DNA of 64,000 bases, taken from positions 42,870,495-42,934,494 of the forward strand of contig CM069592.1 of the NCBI GenBank assembly GCA_035771175.1. Reading direction: 5' to 3'. The position numbers and the translations under genes were made by a program. Numbering within the stretch: the stretch's first letter is position 1; the number at the start of each line of letters is the position of its first letter. Positions 46,501 to 56,532 of this stretch are shown here, piece after piece. The notes beneath the pieces were generated by a model that saw only the letters and a program-made list of their open reading frames with translations, was not told where the DNA came from and ran no database searches. This DNA is from Paratinospora sagittata. Its lineage: Eukaryota > Streptophyta > Magnoliopsida > Ranunculales > Menispermaceae.

Positions 46501-47222
46501 TCCCTGAGGAGCGTGTTAGAGATCCAGAGTACCACAATCTATATAAGCTCATGAGCACATGTGGGCGACTACTCAATGATATTCAGGGCTTCAAGGTAGA
46601 CATTTTAGATTTTTTTTTCTATAATTGCCTTTTCTTTTTTTTGGTTTCACCGCTGAGCGGCACCTAGGTGGTGTCCTCCTCTGTTTTGCGGCGAGACTAA
46701 TCCACCTGAATTTGATCTGGGTTGGACCACAAAGGTGCAAAAGTCTCCCAGCAAATGGTAGCTCCATACACGAGGGGGGTTTGAACTTGCGATCTCGCTT
46801 AAGGGGAACGGATACTAAGCCATCCGAACCAACCAAATGTTGGTAAATAATTGCCTTTTCATTTTCTGTGATTTGCATCTAATTGTCATTACTCATGGAT
46901 GTGTCAGAGGGAAAGCAAGGAGGGGAAGCTAAATGCTGTATCATTGCTCATGATCCATGATTCCAGTGTTGTTGGTGAAGTAGAAGCCATAACGAAGATT
47001 ATGAATGTCATTGATGCTGAGAGGAGGAAACTGCTGAGGTTGGTGTTGCAAAGAAACGGTAGTGTGGTGCCCAAAGCTTGCAAAGACTTGTTTTGGAAGA
47101 TGAGCAAAGTACTCCACCTTTTCTATATGAACACTGATGGGTTCACATCTCAAAAAGAAATGAGCAGTGCCGTTAACGCAGTCATTCGTCAACCTCTAAA
47201 TTATCCATCTACTGTTGAGTAA
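37552..47222 (+). CDS. KS: ent-kaurene synthase (class I diterpene cyclase), 13 modelled exons
   Basis: It converts ent-copalyl diphosphate to ent-kaurene in plastids, the second step of gibberellin synthesis. Modelled exons: 37552-37621, 39020-39295, 40873-41053, 44277-44494, 44581-44701, 44781-44878, 44951-45177, 45323-45435, 45543-45641, 45720-45935, 46079-46220, 46350-46595 and 46908-47222; all introns are GT-AG and phases agree. They sum to 2322 nt, or 773 residues, near the family's 780-800. Visible motifs are [13 protein letters not shown] (about 41-53), DDFFD at 519-523 and N663-D664...G667...E671. The class II DXDD motif is absent, so it is not a copalyl diphosphate or bifunctional synthase. 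FALGPIV keeps the isoleucine (626) whose replacement in related enzymes changes the product to pimaradiene types. Exon 1 is the weak point: the only phase-compatible join gives a very short N-terminus, so the true first exon or exon-2 start may differ. Introns 2 (1.6 kb) and 3 (3.2 kb) are filled with repeats. Confidence 0.93.
37630..37682. repeat. (CT)n-(TG)n compound microsatellite in intron 1
   Basis: CTCTCTCT... passes into TGTGTGTG and GCGCGTGCGCGTG directly after the candidate exon-1 donor. A second (CT)n run sits at 38899-38919 near the exon-2 acceptor. Confidence 0.9.
39341..39640. repeat. 103-bp tandem repeat, three copies, in kaurene synthase intron 2
   Basis: Three consecutive copies begin near 39341, 39443 and 39546. 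Each contains TTTGAACTTCTCTGAATTTTC, a T-run, CATCAAATTGCAAAGTAGAT and, in the first two, TTTACAC(A/G)(C/T)GC. They start about 45 bases after the exon-2 splice donor. Copies differ at few positions, so the expansion is recent. Confidence 0.93.
39645..40590. repeat. Dispersed repeat copy 1 (intron 2)
   Basis: This block shares GAGAGAGAGATT, ACTTTATTAATRTAAA, TTGAGTC...GGCTCGAATCAACAACTAG, AAACCTAACCTAAAG and, further on, AAAATAGCC.AA.ATG and GGGTAAAAATA.ACAAAATTGTGATTT with the block at 41680-42060. It also shares ACTTTA.CAATGTAAAG and TTGAATCAACAACTAAAAG with 56325-56480. The family has no coding capacity and looks like LTR or terminal-repeat debris of an unrecognised element. Confidence 0.6.
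41680..42060. repeat. Dispersed repeat copy 2 (intron 3)
   Basis: Same word order as the intron-2 copy (GAGAGAGAGATTATTG, AACTTTATTAATGTAAAG, GAATCAACATCTAGAAG, AACCTAACCTAAAGTAG, AAAATAGCCCAAGATG, GGGTAAAAATACACAATTGTG) but more compact. Both copies have the same orientation within the gene. Confidence 0.6.
42390..42760 (+). pseudogene. L1-type LINE 3' end in kaurene synthase intron 3
   Basis: The plus strand reads [40 protein letters not shown] and [14 protein letters not shown], then a stop near 42620. This is the extreme C-terminus of an L1 ORF2. It is followed by about 110 bases of 3' untranslated sequence and an A-rich tail (42736-42758). Only about 370 bases were inserted, in the same orientation as the host gene. 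Confidence 0.83.
43020..44276. other. Rest of intron 3, AT-rich with purine tract
   Basis: No second gene seen. A glutamate-rich open frame at 43770-43890 comes from a GAAGAAGAGG purine tract and is low-complexity. Repeated ATCCTACTACAA and AAATCCTACTTAAATAAA words fill 43970-44110. Confidence 0.45.
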
Positions 47223-48146
47223 GATGAAATACCATGGCTTAGCGGTCAATGAAAATGGGAGAATGCTTTATTATACACATTTAAACCTTTTGTTATGAAC
47301 GAAAGACAACGTGACCGACCGTCATTTTGTCGCCCATGTCACATTATGCAGATCATGTTCATGTGATCACGGGGAAGTTTTATTTGGAAACAAATTAGCA
47401 AGGTAATATTGGATCCTGTGCTACACATCGGTGCTATGCTGGCCTTACTTGCCAACATTTTCTGCTCAGTTCTTATCAAGGCAACTTCATAATATTCCAA
47501 AATACGCCACGAGAAATATATTATATATATAGTATGCTATTTTATATATTTGCTTAAGGTCTTAAGATTAATAAAAAATACTTTTGGATAGTTACAAAGT
47601 AACTAAAGGTTTGATAGTTTATAGGGCATCAATAAGATATTTATATCTACCCATAAATTGCAAAATTTAATTAATAACTATTTAGTGCAAATCAATTATC
47701 GAAGGGGATCGAAATTAATGAATCTTAAAATAAAATGAAGAATAGAACAGGATACCAAAATTATGTACAAAAGCTCGTTAGCACTACCGTACAATATGCG
47801 TAGAAATTTAAGTACCATCTGTGTTAGCAGTCGCATACAATTGCGCAAATTTGCATACACGCTTTGTGTTACATGTGCACTGCGTTTATATGCATACAAT
47901 ACAACGAAGACTTGTGCGTATAAAATGCGTACATATTCATAGGTATGTGTACACATGCATGCTCATTAACATATTTAAAAATTACAAAAAATAAAAACCA
48001 TGCAACAGGGCAGTCAGGTTTAATTTTTTAAAATAGCACCATCTCTCACCCTTCCCATATGGAGTCTAGATATTTTGTTATTAATTTAAGCAATACGTGA
48101 AACGCCCAAAACTCATTAAAATTTAATTAATATTTTATAATATTGA
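47223..48146 (+). other. 3' flank of kaurene synthase with candidate poly(A) signal
   Basis: AATAAA occurs at 47570-47575, about 350 bases after the stop codon, and could end the transcript. Further on, TGCATACA/TGTGTACGCAT words repeat between 47790 and 47960 and produce a spurious minus-strand frame. Confidence 0.4.
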
Positions 48147-49330
48147 ACGTCAAAAGTTTCAACCAAGACAAAAATTTAAGAGTACAGCTAAATAAATCAC
48201 AAAAAAAGTTATTTCTACCAATTCTATTCCTATCACAGAAATATGAAAAAATGTTATTATTACCATATTAAACTTTCCTAAATACCCTTATCATAATTTT
48301 AAACAAATTTATCTCGCTCCAATCCAACCCTACCGTTTTCAATGCATCCTCTCCATTTTTCTTATATTCTCAACACTAAAAATCATAAATTACTTAATTC
48401 AAAACCCTTAAAATCACTTACTTCCTTGTTATTATCTCATTTTCAGTGGAAAAATTGATGGTTTTGACAAATTTTGTATTATTTTTTCTGACACGAAAGA
48501 CGGTTGTGATTTGAAGTTCGCGAACAAAAATCACTAAATCGATAAAAGATTTGTTGTTAAAATGATATGTTTTGGTATTTTAGTTCGTGAAAAACGCCAT
48601 CGAGTGTCTGAGGAAATCACCATGAGAAGAACGGGACCGCGATTGGTTCGGACTTGCGATATCGAACCGATTACGGTGGTTCGGTCGGAAACTATTAAAT
48701 CTTACGTTTTGGGTTCTGTCATCACCGATCAAACTGTATAATTTTTTTTAATATAGTTAAAACACAAAAATAAAAATAAAAAAATAAATGGTTTGATCAT
48801 ACAAACCAAACAAATAGTTATAGGCTCGGTCTGTATGATCGAACGACTACATTCCTGTTAGGTCACGCAAGACCGAACCCCACGATAAAAAAAAAAAAAA
48901 AAAATAGGGACATTTTTGTACAATTACATGAGAATATTATTGAAAATTAAAATTAATGGTTTATGTGTAAAATAATATTTTTTTTGTAATTCAAATTTAA
49001 ATGGAGTTTGGCTTTGACTGTGGACGATGTCATGGTATGGGATTTTTTACAAACGGGGGTTTATAATATAGTGTTGATGGATGAGTTCAGCGAGAAGAAC
49101 CAACTGACAGTTCAAACACATTAAGCAACATAACTCCACCAAACTATCAGAAAGACATCACATAAAAGAATAGGAAAAGTGGAAATTTATTTTTTATTTT
49201 TTCTTTTACTATTTAAAAATTAAAAATAATTTTTAGATTGTAAACCAACACAACTAACTTAAGATTCTATCACGGTCGAGAATGGAAAAAGCTTTTGACA
49301 TTTTTGTCTTGGTTGAAACTTTTGACATTT
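48147..49330. mobile_element. Terminal-inverted-repeat element with ACCGAACC motifs, no coding capacity
   Basis: GTCAAAAGTTTCAACCAAGAC at 48150 (21 bases, one shown short here as GTCAAAAGTTTCAACC) is answered by GGTTGAAACTTTTGAC at 49311-49326. About 28 of 31 positions match as inverted repeats 1.15 kb apart. Inside, GGTTCGGTCGG, TCGAACCGATTACGG, GGCTCGGTCTGTATGATCGAAC and CAAGACCGAACCCC (48648-48883) belong to the same motif family as the 9.9-11.5 kb region. No ORF is seen. It is a probable non-autonomous DNA element, perhaps MULE-related. Target duplication could not be fixed. Confidence 0.55.
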
Positions 49331-50820
49331 TGTGATTTCTCAAGTTTTCTAATTGTACGTTTTAGATACCCTAAAAATAAAAAAAATTGTTTTTTGATAC
49401 CCACTTCCCAACGATGTATATTCGTTCACTTTTCTTCATATTCTTTTCCAGTATATTAGCTTAGAGGAAATATTTGAAGGGTGTTGCAGGAAATAGAGCC
49501 AGAAAAAGTTAGTGGGTACTTTGCCAATTCGACATCTTTGTAAATAGGGAAGAAAAAAAAAGGTAAAATCAAAGAATACAAAGTTTCTTGACCAAATAAT
49601 TTTAAAAAAAGAATAGAAAGTTGAAATGGAGAAATGGCACGTAGTGCAAGTGCACTGCAGTCCAATCCCATGTTGGTGCTTCAGTTCATATTTATATTTG
49701 CAATCACAAAAAGGAATGTAAATGCTATTATTTTGACTAAACAAATACAGTGAGGCATAAAAGATTTTTTAAGAAAGATTGTGTCAAACATTGCAGCTTC
49801 AGTAATCAATTTTTTCACCAGAATTTCCCTGCTTCCAGTCTAAAAAATAAATATATATCACACTCAGGGTACTCTCTATTTAGCTTGAAGGCATCCAATT
49901 TATCGCCGCCCATTCCATGATGGCTGACAGACCAATTTATCTATGCCTTGTCTAACCATTTATCAGCAGTTCAGTACTATTCACATTTCAATGAAAGACT
50001 TGTCGTTCTCTCTTGCAAATTAATCTTACTGTGTTCCCCTTCCAGCTATGAATGACCCCTTTTAGTGGCATTGCGCAGTATTTTCCTTTACAGATTGCAC
50101 TAGCTAGGCCCTAGCAACCATTGGATCTTGAGCATCAATGGTCTCATCCAGGTTGGAGCAGAGGAAAAAAAATTCCTGGATAGATTTACTTACTATAAGA
50201 AATAGATTTGACTCGTATTCTCAAATCACTTAGCCAAACAAATGACCTAATTACCATAAATGTTCTTACATCAGTTGAAGACTTGAGGTTTCCAAAATTG
50301 ATTGTGGAGCAACCATGAAATAGTTTTGTCAACATTTTCCTAGACAATAGTAGGCAATGGACAGTAACCTAGAAGACCAAGAAGGCAGAGATAACCGCTT
50401 TCCCACCTCATCCCGAGTGAATAGTGAGAAAGTAATATGCGATAGTTCTGACCAACATCAGCCATCCCATGGAGTTACATACAAATTCAACACTTTAACT
50501 GTTTAAGAAATTGATTTTGATGGACACCATTTAACCTTCTTAACAAGCCATCTTAATTTCATCTGGAGGAAGCTCAGATCCAAAGAATCAGATCTCAGCA
50601 ATTTGGGGGATTTTAAAATCAGTTTGCTTTCGCATAGTAATGAAACCTTCTTCTTTATCATCTAACAAAAGACAAGGCAAGCTTCCTATGAAATGTAATT
50701 TAATGCTGTTTTTTGTAATTTTTTTTTTTTTTTGTTTGGCAGTAAAGGTGGGCTACTGGACCAACTTCAAATAAATAAGACTTAAATTTATATTCAATCC
50801 CAAAGATTCCCTACCAATTC
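49331..50820. other. Intergenic stretch, no gene recognised
   Basis: Open frames here are short and without motifs on both strands. The block 49780-50660 has more balanced base composition than its surroundings but yields no domain I can name. Confidence 0.4.
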
Positions 50821-50879
50821 CTTATGGATCCCTTTTTTTTTTTGGAAAGGTAAAGAGGGGGAACACCCAGCAAGAACAA

Positions 50880-51797
50880 TTAGCACACTACATCTCGAAC
50901 TCTCCTAGGCCAAGTAATCCCAGTTGCATCTTCCCTCAAAATATTGAGTAACCCACGGGGAGGGGAAGACAGGATACACACTCCCCGATTGAACTTCAAA
51001 GCCTCAGTAGCCAAATAGTCTGCTGCTCTATTACCTTCTCTGTAAATGTGCTCAACTTGAACTATCCAATCTCTCTGAAGGAGTCTTCTACACTCGTTTA
51101 CCAAGTTTGAAAGGCTAAGCTGCGACATGCTGTTGCCTTTTAACCAACCAGCCGCCATAGCCGAATCTGTTTCGAAAACTATAGAACGATGGCCCTCCTC
51201 CCAAGCAAGACGAAGGCCATGAACAACAGCCCATAATTCAGCTTCAATTGCAGTACAAGAACCAATATTAGCCACAAACCCCCTCAACCACCTACCACGA
51301 AAGTCACGGAGAAGACCGCCACCCCCTGCTCGCGATGAAGCATTCTTGAGACATCCATCAGTATTAAGCTTAGTCCAACCATGGTTGGGAGCACACCAGC
51401 CTACCATCTTCACCCTCTCTATCAGTCCAGCACCATGGACCGCCACTTTGGCTCGAAAAGCATGAATGATTTCAGCCACCTTCCCTTTAAGCCAAGCCAT
51501 GCTATACTCGAAGTGAAAACGAAGATTACGAAAAGCTAAATCATTCCTCCATTTCCAAAGAGACCACACGGCAACTGTAAAGTAGGAAGCCCAGTCATAG
51601 TCAACATTACAATCATTAACGCCAGCCAGATTATGAGCAAGCCAGCTTTGAAAATCCAAATTGCTCTGAAGATGATACTCAACTGGCTGCAATAGACGCT
51701 TCCATAATTGCACGGCTCTAGAACAATTTCGAAAAATATGATCAACATCCTCAATACATCCCACACATTCAATACAATCAGATGTCATGGTGAAACC
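50880..51797 (-). pseudogene. LINE ORF2 part 2: zinc tail and RNase H
   Basis: After the insertion the frame resumes with C...C...DVDHIFRNC (end of zf-RVT), VAVWSLWKWRNDLAF, and a plant-type RNase H domain. The acidic residues fall in KLNTDG, AIEAELWAV, FETDSAM and GNRAADYL, the usual D-E-D-D set. The stop is at 50882-50880. C-terminal RNase H is known in many plant L1 elements. No internal stop or frameshift is present, in contrast to the other LINE pieces of this window, which points to a young copy. Confidence 0.92.
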
Positions 51798-52684
51798 TGT
51801 CACGCCTGGAATGCACCGCAGCACATTCTACCCAGACGCGGGCGCACTCCCACCGCAGCGGGAGCGAACGCCAGCCATTATGGATCCATAATATTGTCAC
51901 ATCCCAGTACACAGCACACCGCAGCGTCTAGTACCCCCGAGATCATTTGTCCATATTATTCACTCATGAATAGTACAGGGCCTCCCCCAGATTCGAACTC
52001 ACAACCTCATAAGGTTTGATTTCGCAATCTGAGTAGCCACTGAATTCAGTGGCTACTCAAGTTGCGAATTCTAACTCCTTAAGGGAGGTTGCGAGTTCGA
52101 ACTTGGGGGAGGCCCTTTACTATTTATGAGGGAATAGTAGGGACAAATAATCGTTTCGATGTAGACCAGCTGCGGTTGGGTTGCTACATGGCGATATGAC
52201 AATATTATGTGGTACTATGGCTAGGCGTTCGCCCCGAGGGGGTGCACCCGCACCTGGGTAGGGGGCACGCTGTGCAACCCAGGGTGTGACAAAAAGGCCT
52301 TACGTATACATAAGGCCTTTTTGTCACACCCCGCAGGATGTGATGAGTACTCTACCCCTCAACCACACAGGTCTATTGGGAGCACTCCAGCCGTTACATA
52401 CCACATAATATTGTCACACCCCAGTACACAGCACACCGCAGCGTCTAGTACCCCCGGGATCATTTGTCCATACTATTCACTCATGAATAGTACAGGGCCT
52501 CCCCCAGATTCGAACTCACAACCTCATAAGGTTTGATTTCGCAATCTGAGTAACCACTGAGCTGCTGCGGTGTGCTGTGTACTGGGGTGTGACAATATTA
52601 TGTGGTATGTAACGGCTGGAGTGCTCCCAATAGACCTGTGTGGTTGAGGGGTAGAGTATTCATCACATCCTGCGGGGTGTGACA
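51798..52684. mobile_element. 887-bp composite foldback insertion, AAACC target duplication
   Basis: Flanked by AAACC (51793-51797 and 52685-52689), it begins TGTCACGCCTGG and ends GGGGTGTGACA. It consists of two modules. Module A (51798-52291) is palindromic about GTAGCCACTGAATTCAGTGGCTAC-type sequence (centre near 52045). Module B (52322-52684) has ~121-base arms (52322-52442 and 52564-52684) that differ at only about one position. Modules are joined by a 30-base near-palindrome around AAGGCCTTACGTATAC. The shared core holds a tRNA-like promoter arrangement. TG...CA ends and 5-bp duplication resemble LTR-type integration, yet nothing is coded. No standard family name fits well. Confidence 0.85.
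52443..52565 (-). repeat. tRNA-derived SINE-like core inside module B
   Basis: Read on the minus strand, GCTCAGTGGTTACTC resembles an A box, and GTGAGTTCGAATCTGGGGG, about 45 bases later, resembles a B box (GTTCGAATC). This gives a tRNA-like body without an intact acceptor stem. The same core occurs in module A twice, head to head (51960-52044 minus and 52045-52115 plus). It could be an RNA polymerase III promoter; it is not a functional tRNA gene. Confidence 0.6.
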
Positions 52685-55221
52685 AAACCCCTTTTCATCC
52701 GCTCCGCATTGCACATGATCTTTCGATGCGCAACCATCCACAAAAAAGTCTTGCATCTTTGCGGAACTTTAAGCTTCCAAATCGTCCTCCAAAGGGAAGT
52801 AGGATCTCCCATAAGAGTTTCAGTAGAAATAGTATAAGCAGAGGCCACCGTTAATATGCCACTCTTAGAAGCTCCCCAACATATGCCATCTGCAACCTCC
52901 TCCTCATCCCATAAGAGCACAGCAGCAAGTTTATTTTCAACCTCAAAAGGGAGTAAACCTGATAGAGCATTCCAGTCCCACCCTGAACCCTTCACCCAAT
53001 AGCTTGAGACAGGCCTATACATCTCCACCAAACTCAAATCCCGCATTTTCATATTGATTAAGGCCACCTCACCTACCCATGTATCAAGCCAAAAGAGAGT
53101 GTCCTTACCATTACGAACTAGAGCCCGCACTCCGCTACGTAAAATAGGCGAGGCTTTAACAATGCCCCGCCACGCATTGGAAGCCCCAGTCTTAGGCTGC
53201 AACCTATCAATAGTAGCTTCCCGATGCAGATACTTCATGGAAACAACTCTGGCCCAAAAGCTATTCTTATCTGTAATTAGTCTCCATCCCAATTTGGCCA
53301 AAAAAGCCAAGTTCATATAAGCCATACTCTTAATGCCAAGACCACCGTCCTTCATAGGTTTGATGATGATTTCCCACTTAATGAGGTGGACGCCCCGCTT
53401 CTCATTAGACCCTCCCCAAAGAAAATGTCGAACTAATTTATCAATGGTATTACACACCCCTATTGGTAACACCATAGTCTGCATGATGTACATGGGAATA
53501 GAGTTAAGGACTGATTTAACTAGAACCAATCTACCCGCAAAGGACAAGAATTTTGTCTTCCACCCCTCCAATCGAGTAGTCACTCTCTCAATGATGTACT
53601 GAAAGTCAGCAGGTCGGACCCTCCCATGAATGGAGGGAGCACCAAGATACCGACCCAAGTTGTCCGTAAGGGGAATACCAGAAATAGTAGATATGTCTTG
53701 AGCCACCGCAAGCTCCACATTGTGAGATACAAATATATGAGATTTCTGGTAGTTAACTCTTTGGCCCGAGCACGCACAAAATAAATTCAGGCACTTCATA
53801 ATAACCTTTATCTGCTCTGTAGATGCTTCCGCAAACAAGACCATATCATCTGCAAAGAAAAGGTGGGAGATAGAAGGACCAATACGAGAAAGCTGTATGG
53901 GTTTCCATTCCTTTCGCTCCACTGCCCCATTAATCAAATGACTCAATCTCTCAATACACAGAACAAAAAGATAAGGCGAAATTGCATCCCCTTGCCGAAC
54001 TCCACGCTCAGGAGAGAAACGATCCAAAAGATCCCCATTCCAGACAATCGACATCGTAGAGGATGAGACACAGTGCATCACATTTCGGATCCACCCATCA
54101 CCAAGGCCAATCTCCTTCAACGAGTCTTCAATAAAATCCCAAGATAATCGATCATAGGCCTTTTCAAGATCAATCTTAATTGCCATATGAGAAACACCAC
54201 TCTTCTTAGTTCTCATTGTATGAAGAACTTCTTGATACACAATGACATTATCTGTAATTTGGCGACCAGGAACAAAGCTGCTTTGGTTGGGAGAAACAAG
54301 ACTAGGGAGGATCATCTTTAGCCTATTCGTCATTGCTTTTGTAATCACTTTATAGCCCACGTTGCAGAGACTTATAGGCCTAAGCTGGGACAATAATTCA
54401 AGATGCTGAACCTTCGGTACTAATACCAACAGAGTATCATTGATCCCATCTGGAAGCTTTCCTGACACCCAAAAGTCTTGAACAAGCTTGTAGACAGAAG
54501 GCCCCACTGTAGGCCAGAGGCGTTGATAAAAACCTGCATGAATACCATCCGGGCCTGGCGCTTTGAAGGGAGTCATCTCAAATAAAGCCTGACGAATCTC
54601 TTCAATCTCAAAGGGCTGATGAATCCTTGCCATGACAGCACCATCTAGAATTGGAAAGCCCCCTTTAGGAAAATCAGACATATCCCCGCAAGGTTCTTTT
54701 GAAAATAGCCTGGTATAAAAATCTTGAATTAGATGCTGCAACTGAGCTGAATCTGAAACCCAATTTCCATCTGCACCTTTTAACCTCTCAATGACATTCC
54801 TGCTCCGACGAATGACTGTAGTAGCGTGATAGAACTTGGTATTGCGGTCACCCGAGAGGATCCAGTCGGCTCTAGATTTCTGAAACCACGAAAGTTCTTC
54901 TTGATACAGAACAAGGTCTAGCTCCTTCTTAAGCTTAGACTCCAAAAGATGAATACGGTGTGTAGGGTGTTTAGATAAGACACGTTGAATGCCTGCAAGT
55001 CTCGCCCAGAGCCTCTTCTTCCGCCTAGGAATACTCCCAAACTCGGTACTATTCCATGAAGTAAGAACCGAGGCTATATGCCGATTATTTGAATCCAAAG
55101 ATCGGTCACGACTCCAATTCTCCTTAATGACATTGTAAAAGCCCGGATGAGTCAGCCAAGCTGCCTGAAATTTAAACCGCGTTGGCCTCACAGTGGCACT
55201 TGAACCCTTTAAGCGAACCAA
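52685..55221 (-). pseudogene. LINE ORF2 part 1: reverse transcriptase
   Basis: An open frame of about 845 codons encodes KEELDLVLYQEELSWFQKSRADW, FKAPGPDGIHAGFYQRLWP, LRPISLCNVGYKVITKAM, and the catalytic IDLEKAYDRLSWDF with FFADDMVLFAEAS. These are followed by the thumb (GRYLGAPSIHGR, GWKTKFLSFAGRLVLVKSVL), LWGGSNEKRGVHLIKWE, and the start of the zinc-binding tail (WKLKVPQRCKTFLWMVAHRK). Endonuclease is absent because of 5' truncation, so the protein could nick no target. The frame ends inside the foreign insertion, giving a few wrong residues. All reverse transcriptase motifs are intact. Confidence 0.93.
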
Positions 55222-55249
55222 AATGGATCCCTTTTAGTCCATTTAAAAA

Positions 55250-55274
55250 AGATATATATATATATATATATATA
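55250..55274. repeat. (TA)n microsatellite
   Basis: About 12 TA units directly beyond the 5' end of the L1 LINE. Confidence 0.9.
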
Positions 55275-55599
55275 AAGAGCGTGGTGCTCCAGTTGGATAG
55301 TTTTAGTTCCCAGGATCAAAAAATTTCATTGCTATTCTTTCTTAAAGCTTCTATTCTTCATTCTTCCGTGTCAGAGTTATAAACCAAAACTTCCAAGTTT
55401 CAAGCACAAGAAAATTCAGGTTTATAAATACCTCCTCCCTTATGCGTAGCTACAACTCCGCTAGAAGAACAAGATAAATATTGAAACTACGACCAAAAAG
55501 TTAGTGGATGATTAGTACTCAATAAATGCATTATAATTAGTTTAAATATAAATTTAAATGATATTTAACGCTTTATATGAAAATATTTATAAATACTAA

Positions 55600-55920
55600 T
55601 ATTAAGTTTCAAAAAAGCCAACTAGAGGCCTTTTTCACACCTCCAAAATGAATTACTGAACAATGCATTTTCTCAAAGAACAAACTGGAGGTGTTTCAGA
55701 AACGCCTCCATAAAGCATTTTCTTATAAAAGTCATTTTTTTTTTCTTTTCCTAAAAACTAATTGAAGGCATCTTTCTCTGTCCCTTAAGGCATTTTCTTT
55801 TTTCTTTCTTCTTTTTTCTCTAACAACAAATTAGAGGCATTTTTCACTCCTCTAAGATCCATTTTGTATTGATATAGAAAAGACACTAAACACCCACGAC
55901 AAGCCTTATTCACAACTCCA
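55600..55920. repeat. Degenerate tandem units with GAGG...CCTC hairpins
   Basis: Four diverged units of roughly 70-90 bases each start with AACTAGAGGC, AACTGGAGGT, AATTGAAGGC or AATTAGAGGC. After a short loop they contain the complementary CACCTCC/CGCCTCC/CTCCTC, then a GCATTTTCTT tail. Each unit can form a small stem. No coding capacity. Confidence 0.55.
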
Positions 55921-56532
55921 AGAAGCTATTTTCTTAATGAACACATCATAATAGTTAGAGTTAAATTAAACAAATCTCTAAACAAAGGAAACACAAAAGA
56001 TTAAGAAGTCTAAAAACAAAACCAAAAAAAATATACAAAATAATTACTAAAAAGCAAGACACAACATAAATTGTTAGGCTTGTGATTTATTATTCATTTA
56101 AGTACTTAAATACTACAAAAAATAATGATAGCAGCAACATCATTGCATCCTTAGCCAAAAAAATGAGTAACATAAAGCTGCTCCTTGCTTATGAAATCAA
56201 AAGTCCAAAACCAACAACCTAACATTGGGAATTTTATGAAATTCAGCAACTTTACTGAAATTAAATCAACTAGTAAGCAAAATAAAGCAATAGAACGTGG
56301 AGGAAGTAGACTTGAAAGAAGGATTACAAATAAGTAAAAAACAAAACTTTACCAATGTAAAGAAGAAACTTACAAAATTCCTTAATTACTTTGCCCGATG
56401 CTTGAATCAACAACTAAAAGCAAAAGTTAATGGAATCTAACCTAAAGAGACCACCGAAAACGGTGGTGTGAGCAAGAGTGAAGGAGAGGGAGAGGGGGCG
56501 TAAACAAGAAAGAATGGGAGAATTAGAGATAT
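55921..56532. other. AT-rich spacer with a third dispersed-repeat copy
   Basis: 56325-56480 repeats the words seen in kaurene synthase introns 2 and 3 (ACTTTACCAATGTAAAG, TTGAATCAACAACTAAAAG, CTAACCTAAAGAG). The remainder shows no gene. Confidence 0.45.

Larger units (their letters stand above)
50833..55222 (-). mobile_element. L1-type LINE, 5'-truncated, with target duplication; carries a nested insertion
   Basis: ATGGATCCC(TTTT) occurs at 50824-50836 and at 55223-55235, flanking the element. On the minus strand the 3' end is a poly(A) (T-run 50833-50843). The insert contains one ORF2 lacking the endonuclease part and interrupted by an 887-bp foreign insertion (51798-52684). Ignoring that insertion and its duplicated AAACC, the ORF2 frame reads through, so the LINE was essentially undamaged when it was interrupted. 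Element length without the insertion is about 3.5 kb. Confidence 0.9.

Noticed and set aside
37552..47222. Copalyl diphosphate synthase or bifunctional diterpene cyclase
   Set aside because: The class II DXDD motif is absent from the region before HGYD, while the class I DDFFD is intact.
47696..47956. 86-codon minus-strand frame
   Set aside because: Generated by repeated TGCATACA/TGCGTACA words in the 3' flank; no motif.
52443..52565. A tRNA gene
   Set aside because: A-box and B-box-like words are present but there is no acceptor stem or anticodon loop that folds; better read as SINE-like.
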